Shown here: piece by piece, positions 35,289 to 44,461 of the stretch
Position numbering within the stretch: position 1 is the first letter of the stretch
How the letters are laid out: each line of letters starts with the position of its first letter
Source: Flavimaribacter sediminis
Lineage (GTDB): Bacteria > Pseudomonadota > Alphaproteobacteria > Rhizobiales > Rhizobiaceae
Assembly: GCF_019492055.1 (NCBI RefSeq)
Contig: NZ_JAICBX010000001.1
Coordinates: 1 to 64,000 of the forward strand
Reading direction: 5' to 3'
Length of the DNA: 64,000 nt
Program-made: the position numbers and the translations under genes
Notes under the pieces: generated by a model
The model's database searches: none
What the model was told of the DNA's origin: nothing
What the model saw: only the letters and a program-made list of their open reading frames with translations

Positions 35289-36410
35289 TCAGAAAAGCTT
35301 TTCATTCAATTGCGTCACGACACCCTTCACGTGGCTCTCGGACAAGTGCGCATACCGGCGCACCATCTGAAGCGTCCGATGCCCGAGGATGTCGGCAATC
35401 TCCACAAGGCTTGCGCCGTTCATGGCAAGGTAGCTTGCCGTGGAATGGCGCAGGTCATGGAAGCGGAAGTCTTCCAGCTTGGCCGCATCTCGCGCGTTCT
35501 CCCAAGCCTTGCGGATATCCATGGGCTCCAGCCCATCCCGACGAGGGAAAAGCCAGCGGGTTTTGGGTTGATTTTCCAAGGTGTCGTAGAAGGCGTCTGT
35601 TTTGGCGAGTTGCTCGGTCAACACGTCGCGAAGGTGATGCACGACCGGCACAGCGCGCGTATCGCCGTTCTTGGTATCCCGCAGGATGGCCGTATCGCGA
35701 GCCAGGTCGAGATCGCCAAGTGTCAGGCCGAGGATTTCTCCCTTCCGTGCGCCCGTTGACAGGGCAAACACCACGACGGGGTAGAGGTGCTCGTTATCGC
35801 TGGCCTTGCAGGCGTCGAGCAGTCGCTTGCGCTCATCATCGCTCAGGAACCGGGCACGCTCGTTCCTGATCTTCGTTATCCGATTCACCCCGTCCAATGG
35901 GCTTGAGCCGGTCCAGCCCCACTGCATGGCATACTTGAACAGCATGGCCAGCGTGTCGCGGTAATGCTTCAGCGTCTTTGGGCTCTTGGGGCGGGGCGGC
36001 TTTTTCGGCTTTTCGTCATCGGTCAGCTTGCGGCGACCATCGCCCGCCGCTGCCAACTCACCCATCTTCTCGCTGATCAAGTCCGCCGTGATGTAGGCCA
36101 GTGCATAGCCCCCAAGCTCTCGTTCCCAATGGGCGACGAATGAGGCTTCCGCGCGTTTGGTCGTCTCCGCACGATGGACGAACACTTCCTTGCGGAACCG
36201 GTCGATCACGTCCTGAAGGGTCTTGCTCGCTGCCGTGCGCACGACGTTCTTGAACTCGCCCTTGCGGATGCCCGTCTCAGTTTCTTGCGCCCATTGCTTG
36301 GCGTCCGTCAGGCGCTTGAAGGTACGCACCTGGTCGGGGAACCCCTTCATCCGAACCATGACCCGATAGGATGGGCCTTTCTTGCCTTCGCGCTTCTGGA
36401 TAGTCGCCAT
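35289..36410 (-). CDS. int: Tyrosine recombinase (element integrase)
   Basis: This 373-aa phage/ICE-type integrase has an N-terminal arm-binding domain (VMVRMKGFPDQVRTFKRLTDAKQWAQ), a SAM-like core-binding domain and a catalytic domain. The catalytic residues appear as the arginine in STGARKGEILGL, HDLRHS, and LGHRTLQMVRRYAHL with the nucleophilic tyrosine. The start at 36410 with GAGG upstream removes a nonconserved extension. It lies about 180 bases from attR and is preceded by TTGGCACA repeats that may be its arm sites. Confidence 0.94.
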   Translation of the reverse strand: MATIQKREGKKGPSYRVMVRMKGFPDQVRTFKRLTDAKQWAQETETGIRKGEFKNVVRTAASKTLQDVIDRFRKEVFVHRAETTKRAEASFVAHWERELGGYALAYITADLISEKMGELAAAGDGRRKLTDDEKPKKPPRPKSPKTLKHYRDTLAMLFKYAMQWGWTGSSPLDGVNRITKIRNERARFLSDDERKRLLDACKASDNEHLYPVVVFALSTGARKGEILGLTLGDLDLARDTAILRDTKNGDTRAVPVVHHLRDVLTEQLAKTDAFYDTLENQPKTRWLFPRRDGLEPMDIRKAWENARDAAKLEDFRFHDLRHSTASYLAMNGASLVEIADILGHRTLQMVRRYAHLSESHVKGVVTQLNEKLF

Positions 36411-36455
36411 GTGGTGCCTCGGGAGCCTGTGCGGGCGAATGTGCCCAAAGCGTTT

Positions 36456-36474
36456 TTGGCACATTTTTGGCACA
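36456..36474 (+). repeat. TTGGCACA pair (candidate integrase arm sites, right)
   Basis: Two TTGGCACA copies lie 11 bases apart, mirroring the left-end pair at 796-817. An inverted copy TGTGCCAA is at 36569-36576. Confidence 0.5.
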
Positions 36475-36592
36475 GTGACAATCAACAAACCTCAATAATG
36501 ACCAAGCGTGCGAGACAAGAAATATCAGCAAAAACAGTAATATCAATGTTGAGAATTGTTGCGATGGTGTGCCAAAAGTAGGTTTTCGCTTG

Positions 36593-36640
<48 letters not shown>

Positions 36641-37117
36641 AACGACCCGTTCATCGCAAGATGAGCGGGTTTTTTCGTTTTCCGCGCCCGCAGTCCGCTG
36701 GAGCTGTCTCGGTCGCAGCAAAGCCTTCATTTCCGCGCGGCCACCGATAGTGCATAGCTTGGCGAGCATTTGCGTAACCGGAAGTCTGTAGCTTCAAGCG
36801 AGCGCAGCAAACATACATTAACCCGCTATCTCTATGAGATGGCGGGTTTTTTGTGTCCCGATTTTGAGACCCGCTTCGACGTTTGCCAGTCTTGTCTGCG
36901 TTTCTATCCGCCGATCACCTAAAGATGCACAGGTAAGAAACCGCTGACAACCATCCACAGAGGACAGTTCCATCCGTGCCGATGGGTCTAAAAGGTCATG
37001 AAACGTGTTTTGCCCAGCCTGGATTGTTAATGAAGTTGATACGTTTGCGGGGCGGGGCACTCGGCGCTGCAAAGCGCATTCGCATCATCCGATGCCCCCT
37101 TTCGGGCGCCAGGGAAC
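36641..37117. other. Intergenic region with two terminators
   Basis: Hairpins with T-runs lie at 36646-36675 (ACCCG/CGGGT arms with TTCAT/ATGAG extension) and 36820-36853 (ACCCGC/GCGGGT). No gene is recognised. Confidence 0.55.
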
Positions 37118-37795
37118 TTACAGAAAGCCTTGCATTGCGGTCACCACGGCGATCAAAAGGAGGCAACTGCCGCCCGCTCTCTTAAGCTTTGGAAGCAAAG
37201 ATTGCATCGTAGTCCACCGGCTGAGTCGTCTGACCAGAACCGTATAGCAAAACGTATTGACCGCTGCCAGGGTCGCGAATGTCGCCACAAGCACGGTAAA
37301 TTGTAGCGTCATTCGACCGGCGGGCTCTACGAAGATCGGTACGATCGCGAAGAAGAACGAGATGGATTTAGGGTTGAGCGCCGTAACCAGCGTTATGTCG
37401 AGAAAGACCCTGCGAACGGAGAAGGCAGTGGCGTCAGTTGACAACCGCCCGGCTGGTACTGCGGCCGCGCTTATGGCTGCCGCATTTGCTGATTCTGTGA
37501 ATGACGGTTCGAGGGGGGTACGCAGAAACTTTATTCCGAGATGAACCAGGTAAATTACCGCAGCCGCTTTCAGCAAGGTAAGTGCCCGCGGCGACGACAG
37601 CATCAAGGTCCCTACACCGGCAATCGAGGCCGACATTGCCGCAATATGTCCCACGGCAACCCCTGCGATAAGGGCGACGGTGACATTTCGGCCTTTATGA
37701 ACGGCGTAACTGAGAACCAGTAGCACCGTCGGCCCGGGAATAATGAGAAGCGGGATCGCCGCCGCGACGAACGTGAGCCAGACCTGAAGTTCCAT
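37118..37795 (-). CDS. LysE/RhtB-family amino-acid exporter
   Basis: This 225-aa inner-membrane protein has about six hydrophobic helices and the family N-terminus (FVAAAIPLLIIPGPTVLLVLSYAVHKGR), with the conserved PGP motif and GVAVGH. It exports amino acids such as threonine, homoserine or lysine; the substrate cannot be told. The ATG at 37795 removes an implausible extension. It lies 22 bases behind the EamA-family gene on the same strand, so both form an export operon. Confidence 0.88.
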   Translation of the reverse strand: MELQVWLTFVAAAIPLLIIPGPTVLLVLSYAVHKGRNVTVALIAGVAVGHIAAMSASIAGVGTLMLSSPRALTLLKAAAVIYLVHLGIKFLRTPLEPSFTESANAAAISAAAVPAGRLSTDATAFSVRRVFLDITLVTALNPKSISFFFAIVPIFVEPAGRMTLQFTVLVATFATLAAVNTFCYTVLVRRLSRWTTMQSLLPKLKRAGGSCLLLIAVVTAMQGFL

Positions 37796-37817
37796 GAAAA
37801 TTGCCGGGCTTCGAGAC

Positions 37818-38798
37818 TTAGTCGGCTTCGGCGCGGGAAAAGCAGCGCCGCGTGGATGACGGTGAGGGATTGAGAGGCACCGACACCGGTTGCCCGGTTG
37901 CCCTGGTGAGGATGATCGCCAAGACAATTAGCGCCATGCCAAGCCATTGTGCCGCGTTGAGAGTCTCACCGAGGAGTATCCAGGCCAGCAGAAGGCTCCA
38001 GACCGGAATCAAATTAGTCGCTGCCCCCGCCAGCGATGCCGGCACGGATTTGAGCGCAAACTGCCAGCAGAGAAATCCGGCGGCGGCAGCGAATATGCCG
38101 ATATATCCGAGAGCCAGCGCTTCGCGCGTCGAAACGCCCTGCGGCGGCGGTACATCGAGGATGAGAAGGGCAAGGGGGATCTGTATGAGAAGGCCGATGA
38201 CGATCTGGGCCATCAGGGAACTGAGCGGAGATGCTTTGAAGGTGAGTTTCTCGACGGCTATCCAGTAGAGCGCCCAGGCTACCGCCGCACCCAGAATGAA
38301 CATTTCGCCCAGATTGTCGGCTGCACGAGAGCTGGCCGGACCATTGTAGTGCTGGACAAGCCAGACACCGCACATGGAAAGGACTGATAGGAGTATAAGC
38401 CGGCAAGCCGGGAAGCGTTTTTCGATGACCGTGGTGAAGAACACGGTGAGTAGCGGCACGGTGGAAAACAGAATCGCGGCCACGGATGCGCCGATATATT
38501 GCAGCGATGCATAGATGAGCGTGTTCGCGCAGACGATGCCAAGAATCGATAATATGATCAGGCGCGGCCAGGCTGCGAACAGCTGGCGGCCATCGCGAAT
38601 CAATCCGCGCAGGCTCACGGGGAGCAGGACGATGGCGGCAATGCTCCAGCGGCCGATATTCATCCAATGCGGTCCGATATCCGGCCCGACATACCTCCCG
38701 ACGATGAAGTTTCCGCCCCAGAGCATAGGTGCGAAAGCGAGCAGAGCGAAGGGCAGAGCCGATGGGGAAGCTGCTGCGGCGCACCTCGGACCCATCAT
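37818..38798 (-). CDS. EamA/DMT-superfamily transporter
   Basis: This 326-aa protein has about ten membrane helices in two EamA repeats (first with LWGGNFIVGRYVG, second beginning near AAVAWALYWIAVEKL). The family (RhaT/RarD/YdcZ-like) exports metabolites or amino acids. It pairs with the LysE-type gene downstream. The ATG at 38798 or 38795 fits the usual family start. Confidence 0.87.
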   Translation of the reverse strand: MMGPRCAAAASPSALPFALLAFAPMLWGGNFIVGRYVGPDIGPHWMNIGRWSIAAIVLLPVSLRGLIRDGRQLFAAWPRLIILSILGIVCANTLIYASLQYIGASVAAILFSTVPLLTVFFTTVIEKRFPACRLILLSVLSMCGVWLVQHYNGPASSRAADNLGEMFILGAAVAWALYWIAVEKLTFKASPLSSLMAQIVIGLLIQIPLALLILDVPPPQGVSTREALALGYIGIFAAAAGFLCWQFALKSVPASLAGAATNLIPVWSLLLAWILLGETLNAAQWLGMALIVLAIILTRATGQPVSVPLNPSPSSTRRCFSRAEAD

Positions 38799-39165
38799 CG
38801 CTATTCCTGCGCCGAACACGAAAAGTTCCGGCAAGGGGGCGCAGCATCCGGGTATGCACTGCACCCGCCTGTGGTTTCGGCGTTGCGGTGAGCAAAAGCG
38901 GTGACTGCACCGCACTGTCCTGTTTGTAGAAAGAGAGTCATCGCCAACACCTATCTCAGGGAAGCAGGTCAGCACATGTCCCAAATGGGCTACCGACTAC
39001 CGGAGGGAACATTTCCGGTCGGTGGGGCGCGCTTTGTCATGACTTGAGCAAAGTAGCTGCGGGTTGGGGGGGCGCCCAAGCCTGTTCGCTTCGCAGTCGC
39101 TTTCGATATGCTGCATCAGGAACCAAGCGACGTTCCGGTTCGCATCGTCGATCAGAGGGCAACTG
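38799..39165. other. Intergenic region without recognised gene
   Basis: It presumably contains the promoter of the exporter operon. Nothing else is identifiable. Confidence 0.45.
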
Positions 39166-40902
39166 CTAGCCGCGCTCCGTGATCATTTCATCGAGGGCAG
39201 TGAAGACCGGGGCCGGTTTCTCAAAAAGCAGGAGTTGACCGGCCTCTTTGACTTCCGTCACGGTTACATGGGGAAATGGCTCGAGAAACGCCTTGACTTG
39301 AGTAGTCGGGGTAACGAGGTCCTCGACGCCATGGATATGTTTGATGGGCAGGTTATTCCGGCATACTTCGTCAACCAGACCGGACCAGTTCCAGATGAGG
39401 TGAGACGTATCTGTGAATATCCCAAAATAGCCCTGCGCGATGGAGAAATGCACGCTTCGTTTGAGTATGTCGGTGAACTCCCGACGTACCGTCACCGCAT
39501 GATCCCGTGAGCCTTCACGATAAAGCGTTTCCAGAAACGGCAGTTCCCCATTGGCGCGGATCTGACTGATTCCGGAGAGGTATAGCGGCGGCAGAAAATC
39601 CGGGGCGAAGCGCATCAGGAAGAGCAAAAGCCTCTGGGTGGGCGGCAGGCGGATAAAGTGGCGAGGCGTCAGCGCCGGGAGAATGGCGCCTGATACGACG
39701 AGGCCAGAGATGCGGTCCCGCAAAGTTGCGGCGACCGAGTAGCCGTAAACCGCACCGCCCAGAACCGCCAACAGCGGTACGGGACCGGTGTCATAATGTT
39801 CCATCACAAAGGCGATGTCCTGCGCGAGCCGGATATGTTCATGCTCCGGCGGTCCCGGCGGCGGACTCGATGCGCCGAAATTCGGCCTGGACGGCGTGAT
39901 GAGGCGGATGTTGCGGGTGTGAAGTTCCTTCAGGACCCGGGCGGGCATTTCCGTGCCGAAGAGTTGACCATGTATCATCAGAACGGGCCGCCCGTCCCTG
40001 GGACCCTGCAAACGGACTTCCAACGTTCGCCCGTCCGGCAAGGACAGAAGATCGACTTCCCGTTTCCACAATTGCGGGTTCGGCGCGTGATCCGGCGTCG
40101 AGGCGATGCCGCCGGAAACAAGCGCGACGATACGGTTCAGATTGGCGACCGAGCGGGCATTGGTCTTTGCAAGAATGCTCTTGGACTGGTTTCGAACGGT
40201 GCCCTCAGACCTTCCTTGTTCGACCGCGATTTCCTTGACAGTCTGTCCCGCGACGAGAGCCTTGGCGATGCGGCGTTCGGCCTTGGTGAGCCCGAATGAG
40301 GTGGATAGCACCGCCTCCATATCTTCCGTCCAGACAACATCAAGGGCTTCCAGGACGAGGTATTGAGCGTCTTCTCCATGATCCCGTTCGGCCCTCAGCA
40401 CCAGGTGAAAGGCTTCGCCTCGAAAAATCCGCATGGGGCCCGATGTGCCGGATTTCGCGAAATTCGAGATACAGGATTGGAGGGCGCGGCCATCATCGGA
40501 ATGCAGGCGATGAACAAGTTCGGTCAGCGAGGGAAGACCGTCTTCGAAGGTGTTACGCGCTTCGGCGCTTGAGCTTGCGATTTTGCCCCCGCGGTCGATG
40601 AGCAACGCAAAACCTGGGGCGTTCGAGACGCGCTGCCGCAGGCCGACCGGCCTCGATCGGCTCGGGTTTGCTTCAAGAGCCGCGTTCATCCGCTCGAAAT
40701 GCAGTGCCAGGCCCCGGTCGGCCTCCACGACGCCGATGTCGACATTCGCGAAGTCCTCTATCTTCCAGTCATTCGCCGCGGTCTGCTCAAGGTAGAGCCC
40801 GAGCTCGTGTATGAATTGCCCATAGGCGGATGGGTCCACTGTGGCCTGGTACATCGCGGCAACGAGGCGATCGCGGTCCGCGATTGGTTGTTTCTCTCTC
40901 AT
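39166..40902 (-). CDS. LuxR-type HTH fused to degenerate alpha/beta hydrolase
   Basis: This 578-aa regulator has an N-terminal sensory part (about 1-200) and a LuxR-type HTH with SFGLTKAERRIAKALVAGQTVKEIAVEQGRSEGTVRNQ near 205-255. A C-terminal alpha/beta hydrolase domain runs from about 285 to 575. In active members the nucleophile sits in GxSxG; here the elbow reads LGGAVYGYS. The usual histidine (GH near the C-terminus) is replaced in EAGQLLLF. The fold therefore looks adapted to ligand sensing rather than catalysis. It stands alone; targets are unknown. Confidence 0.82.
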   Translation of the reverse strand: MREKQPIADRDRLVAAMYQATVDPSAYGQFIHELGLYLEQTAANDWKIEDFANVDIGVVEADRGLALHFERMNAALEANPSRSRPVGLRQRVSNAPGFALLIDRGGKIASSSAEARNTFEDGLPSLTELVHRLHSDDGRALQSCISNFAKSGTSGPMRIFRGEAFHLVLRAERDHGEDAQYLVLEALDVVWTEDMEAVLSTSFGLTKAERRIAKALVAGQTVKEIAVEQGRSEGTVRNQSKSILAKTNARSVANLNRIVALVSGGIASTPDHAPNPQLWKREVDLLSLPDGRTLEVRLQGPRDGRPVLMIHGQLFGTEMPARVLKELHTRNIRLITPSRPNFGASSPPPGPPEHEHIRLAQDIAFVMEHYDTGPVPLLAVLGGAVYGYSVAATLRDRISGLVVSGAILPALTPRHFIRLPPTQRLLLFLMRFAPDFLPPLYLSGISQIRANGELPFLETLYREGSRDHAVTVRREFTDILKRSVHFSIAQGYFGIFTDTSHLIWNWSGLVDEVCRNNLPIKHIHGVEDLVTPTTQVKAFLEPFPHVTVTEVKEAGQLLLFEKPAPVFTALDEMITERG

Positions 40903-41066
40903 TAAGGCTCTTAAAAATCTCCTGGTCTGAATATGTTTTTAAAGTATTTGAGTGCTCAGGGCACCATGACTCTTTCGCAGATTTCCGCGGAATTGCCGGC
41001 CAGTTGAAAGGTCGTGGATGATTGCTCCTGCGTGCGGGATAGGGGCTCGGTCGGGGAACACGCCGC
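40903..41066. other. Short intergenic region
   Basis: This is the upstream region of the LuxR-hydrolase gene. No other feature is seen. Confidence 0.4.
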
Positions 41067-41700
41067 TCAATAGGGCCCGTCGACGATGCTGCATTCGGTC
41101 CGGGAGCCGTCATGAATGCGCACATCACGATAGTTGAGCAGTTCCGTCGTGGCGAAGCGGGCCAGCGTCGCCCGATGCGCGAGCCGGCAACAGGAGATGA
41201 CGGGCTGTCCCGGATCGTCCGCCGCCGCGCCGATGATTGCCCTGATGTCCTCGACCGGCTTGAAGCTCATATCCTCGTTCAGCAATGAGTCGAAGGGGAA
41301 GTGGCGGGCGCACGGAATCCGGCCATTGCTTTCGGCGCCCGTATCGCGCTTGCCCGGCGGGCGCACGCGCTGCCCCGAATATCCCTCGAGCGACGGTGAT
41401 CGAGGATCACCGACGCGCCGTTTTCAATAGCCTCAAGCACATCGGAGCGCGCCGCGCGAAGCTCCGGCTATCTGGACGCCACAGCATAGGCGCCCGCGCG
41501 GGCCATCGGAAACATCGGTGGTCAGAGGCCGCCCCTCAGCCCGCCACTTGACCAGTCCGCCATCGAGCATGCGCACATCCCCAAGGCCGAAATGTTTCAG
41601 TACCCACAACGCATAGGTGCCGAACTTAACGGGCACGCCGTAGAACATGACGGTGGTATCGCTGTTGATGTCGACGCTCGATATGTTCGCGAAACAGGGG
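41067..41700 (-). pseudogene. Rhodanese-type sulfurtransferase, broken
   Basis: Reading leftward, a two-domain sulfurtransferase is recognisable. An N-terminal piece has MFYGVPVKFGTYALWVLKHFGLGDVRMLDGG in one frame (41433-41648). The C-terminal piece with PFDSLLNEDMSFKP and the active-site-like SCCRLAHR is in another frame (41067-41366). The frame changes in between and the N-terminus beyond about 41700 is missing, replaced by the tRNA-end remnant region. It is not functional. Confidence 0.7.
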
Positions 41701-41744
41701 CATTGCTCTCAAACAGCCACTTCTAACGAATGTTGGAATCGGTA

Positions 41745-41800
41745 GTTGCGGGCCCCCGCAACCAAAATAAGGCCGCCAACTCAATGAGTTGGCGGCCTTT
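41745..41800 (+). repeat. Third partial tRNA-fMet 3'-end copy plus terminator
   Basis: GCCCCCGCAACCAAA at 41752-41766 repeats the last bases of tRNA-fMet with its flank. A strong hairpin GGCCGCCAACTC/GAGTTGGCGGCC with T-run (41771-41802) follows. It may be the outer attachment site of an older, decayed integration. Confidence 0.5.
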
Positions 41801-41845
41801 TTCTTTTTGGAACAGCTGCTGGCGACCCATCTCCGGAATCATATC

Positions 41846-42064
41846 GAAACCAGTTGCAAGAAAGTATCGCCTCTACAGGGAGGAACGATTTACCTTCCAC
41901 AAACGTGGCGCCGGCAAGCGAGTTTTGGGCACACGTGCGCCCATGGCTATCCCGCAGGATCCCAACCAGCGCTGGAGCCTCGACTTCGTGTCGGACATGC
42001 TGGTCGACGGACGTCGCTTCCGTATCCTGTGTGTCATCGATGACACCGGGCCCAACGGCTTTTG
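41846..42064 (+). pseudogene. IS3-family transposase fragment (orfB)
   Basis: About 70 codons match the DDE transposase start of IS3-type elements: RLYREERFTFHKRG, RVLGTRAPMAIP, then DPNQRWSLDFVSDMLVDGRRF, where SLDF holds the first catalytic Asp. Both ends are lost and no terminal repeats are seen. Confidence 0.8.
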
Positions 42065-42124
42065 AAGATTCTGCGGCCGCAATCCAGTGGCGTCGCGAGC
42101 AGCTTTTTGGGGATCGTTGAGTGA

Positions 42125-43237
42125 TCACGACCACGGCGTAACCAGGTATTTCTCGCCCGTCCGCATCGCACGATAATCGGTCAGCGCTTCCTTGGTCAGC
42201 ATTTCTTCAAGATTGACACGCTTCTTGTAACTGCTGGCAAAGGTGGTGGTGAGGTTCTTGAGCACTCGCTGGCGCATACGGTCGACATTTTCCATTCCGA
42301 TCGATTGGAGGAAGGGGAATAGAAGCCAGCCGGACAGCGTCCAGGCAGTGCCGTAACCCGGCGACAATATCGTTGGACCAAGGTCCAGCCGCCCGTATAT
42401 GAACATGCGCTTTTGCTGGCTGGAGCCATAGCGCGAGTACTCGGTCATCTTGCCGATCGCGACCTGCTCCATCGCCCTGAAGACAGTGTCAACCGTTTGC
42501 CCGCCGCCGATCGGATCGAAGCCGTAGAAGGCGCCCGTGTCGTCTATCGCGGAACGTAGCCGGCCCATGAACTCGTCCTCCGAGGAATTGACGACATGCG
42601 TGGAACCCAGCTTCTCGAGCAGTGCGACCTGGCTATCCTTGCGCACGATATTGACCAGCCCTATTCCGTCCTCAGTACAGATGCGGGTCAGCATCTGGCC
42701 AAGGTTGGATGCCCCGACCGTGTGCAGGATCGCGTTCTGCCCGTCCATCTTCGCGTTTTCGACGAACCCCAACGCGGTCATGGGATTGACGAATGCGCTC
42801 GCACCATCCTCGGCCGAGTAATCGCCTAGCGGCAAGCACAGGGCTGCATCGGCGATGCAATACTGGCTGTAGGCATTGCCCGGCACACAGGCGACGCGCT
42901 GCCCTACCAACGCCTTGGCCAAATCGCTGTCTCCGGATGCGACCACTGTGCCAGCACCTTCGTTGCCGGCCGGAAGTTTCAGACCATGGCGCGCTTTCGA
43001 ACCCGTGTTGAAAGGCTCAGGCACGGTGGCGACGAACTTGCCATTCCTATAGTCGGCATTCTCCAGATCGGCAGCACCGGCCAGAATGACGAGGTCCGAA
43101 GGATTTATCGGAGCCGCTTCCATCTTGACCAATACCTGATTGCCCGAAGGGGCGGGAAAGGTCACGTCCTCAATCGCGACGGTAAGCGTGCCATCGCTCT
43201 CGAGCGTGGTGAAGAGTTGCTTGCCCGAAGTGCTCAT
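42125..43237 (-). CDS. MDR-superfamily (quinone oxidoreductase-like) dehydrogenase
   Basis: This 370-aa medium-chain dehydrogenase/reductase has a GroES-like N-terminal domain (VLVKMEAAPINPSDL, LPAGNEGAGTVVASG) and a Rossmann domain. The cofactor site is unusual: AILHTVGASNLGQM stands where AxxGxxG is typical. No structural-zinc cysteines are present, so it is of the zinc-free quinone-oxidoreductase/enoyl-reductase type using NADPH. The ATG at 43237 follows GGAG. It stands alone among fragments; the substrate is unknown. Confidence 0.85.
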   Translation of the reverse strand: MSTSGKQLFTTLESDGTLTVAIEDVTFPAPSGNQVLVKMEAAPINPSDLVILAGAADLENADYRNGKFVATVPEPFNTGSKARHGLKLPAGNEGAGTVVASGDSDLAKALVGQRVACVPGNAYSQYCIADAALCLPLGDYSAEDGASAFVNPMTALGFVENAKMDGQNAILHTVGASNLGQMLTRICTEDGIGLVNIVRKDSQVALLEKLGSTHVVNSSEDEFMGRLRSAIDDTGAFYGFDPIGGGQTVDTVFRAMEQVAIGKMTEYSRYGSSQQKRMFIYGRLDLGPTILSPGYGTAWTLSGWLLFPFLQSIGMENVDRMRQRVLKNLTTTFASSYKKRVNLEEMLTKEALTDYRAMRTGEKYLVTPWS

Positions 43238-43329
43238 ATCAAAATCTCCATTTGTCGGGTCCAGGCTGCCTCCAGGATGTGGGCCTGGCGCAATGGGTTG
43301 GAAAACCATACGCTAGGCCGACTCGGTCT

Positions 43330-43690
43330 CAAACACCAGAAGCGTAGAAATGGCCATTGCGCACAATCAGCCTGCTTCGTCATTCAGTTCAGCCGCGACG
43401 AAGGCGACGCGGCTCCCAATCGATTTGATCTTGACTGTTCCCCTTGCCGTCCCGCTCTGGGTGCTGTGCGTAACCTCCGTGAATCCGGCGATGAGATTGC
43501 AGATCGACTTGTCCGGGGCGGTCTTCGAAGACAGCGCCTCCGCGCAACACCTCGATGACTGAAATTTCATCCAGGTCACCGATGGCGCCATCAGACCACT
43601 GATCGGCCTCCGGAATGGAGTAATGCGTAGAGATTTGAGTGGCCCCCGGGGGGCGTTGATGGGCAGGAAGGGGGCTTCGCCACAACTGCG
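43330..43690 (-). pseudogene. Possible PaaI-type thioesterase remnant
   Basis: The minus strand reads IAGFTEVTHSTQSGTARGTV and GSRVAFVAAELND, similar to the C-terminal half of hotdog thioesterases. An N-terminal-like part (EADQWSDGAIGDLDE) lies in another frame. No intact frame covers both, and the family call is tentative. Confidence 0.35.
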
Positions 43691-43844
43691 ACATCCCGCG
43701 GGACATCATGCCAAAGCAGACATTCAAGTAAACCGAAGCCCGCCCTTTTCGGCACTGCCGCATGACGACTCCGGGCCCATTTCAACCGATGCCGGAGCAT
43801 GCTCGAACGGCTGCTTTTCCTGGTAGCAGGAGCAACACAGGCTT

Positions 43845-44063
43845 TTACGCCCCGCGTTTCAGCTCCAACGCGCGTTCGGTGGTCCAGACGCTGTCCGCAC
43901 CGCCCCAGTGACCATTTCTGACTTCATGGACGCGCACGGAGGTCATATCCTGCATCGGTTTCCCGGCCACCTTTCCGAACGCTCTTGCTGTCTCCGAGAT
44001 GATTTGCGCTTTTTCTTCGTCCGAGAAAACGCCTTCCATGACGTGTATATCTATGAGGGGCAT
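43845..44063 (-). CDS. 4-oxalocrotonate tautomerase-family protein
   Basis: This 72-aa protein begins MPLIDIHVMEGVFSDEEKAQII. The proline after the initiator Met is the catalytic base of tautomerases once Met is removed. The rest (VRVHEVRNGHWGGADSVW) fits a small tautomerase subunit that works as an oligomer on keto-enol substrates. AGGAG precedes the ATG. It stands apart from any recognisable pathway. Confidence 0.85.
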   Translation of the reverse strand: MPLIDIHVMEGVFSDEEKAQIISETARAFGKVAGKPMQDMTSVRVHEVRNGHWGGADSVWTTERALELKRGA

Positions 44064-44155
44064 GCAATCTCCTAACGATTCGATTTGCATACAGATATAC
44101 CAAAAAGCGCTGCTGATCGCAGTCACTGAGATGGCGGCTGAGACAAAAGGGCCCT

Positions 44156-44245
44156 TTGATGAAAATTGACAAAGCAGTTGCATTGGTGACCGGAGGGAGC
44201 GGTGGACCTGGCAGGTCCATTTGCAGAGCGCTTGCCGAAAGCGGG
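44156..44245 (+). pseudogene. N-terminal fragment of a short-chain dehydrogenase
   Basis: KAVALVTGGSGGPGRSICRAL is the first strand and cofactor motif of an SDR. After about 30 codons the reading turns into unrelated sequence, so only the 5' end of a lost gene remains. Confidence 0.6.
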
Positions 44246-44461
44246 GTGTCTCTGGCGCATGGTGCATCCGTTGATTCGCATGAAAAGGACGCCCCATCAA
44301 AACTTGGGATCAAACATCGTCACGGAACAAAAAACGCGAGCACATACGGGCCTTTTTCTTTTTCTGTGGTAAGAAGTTGATCAATTCATCCCGCGCCTGA
44401 AAACGCTTCGCGCGGCGAATCGACCCTTCGACATCACAGAGCGTCAATAGCGCAGCTTTAC

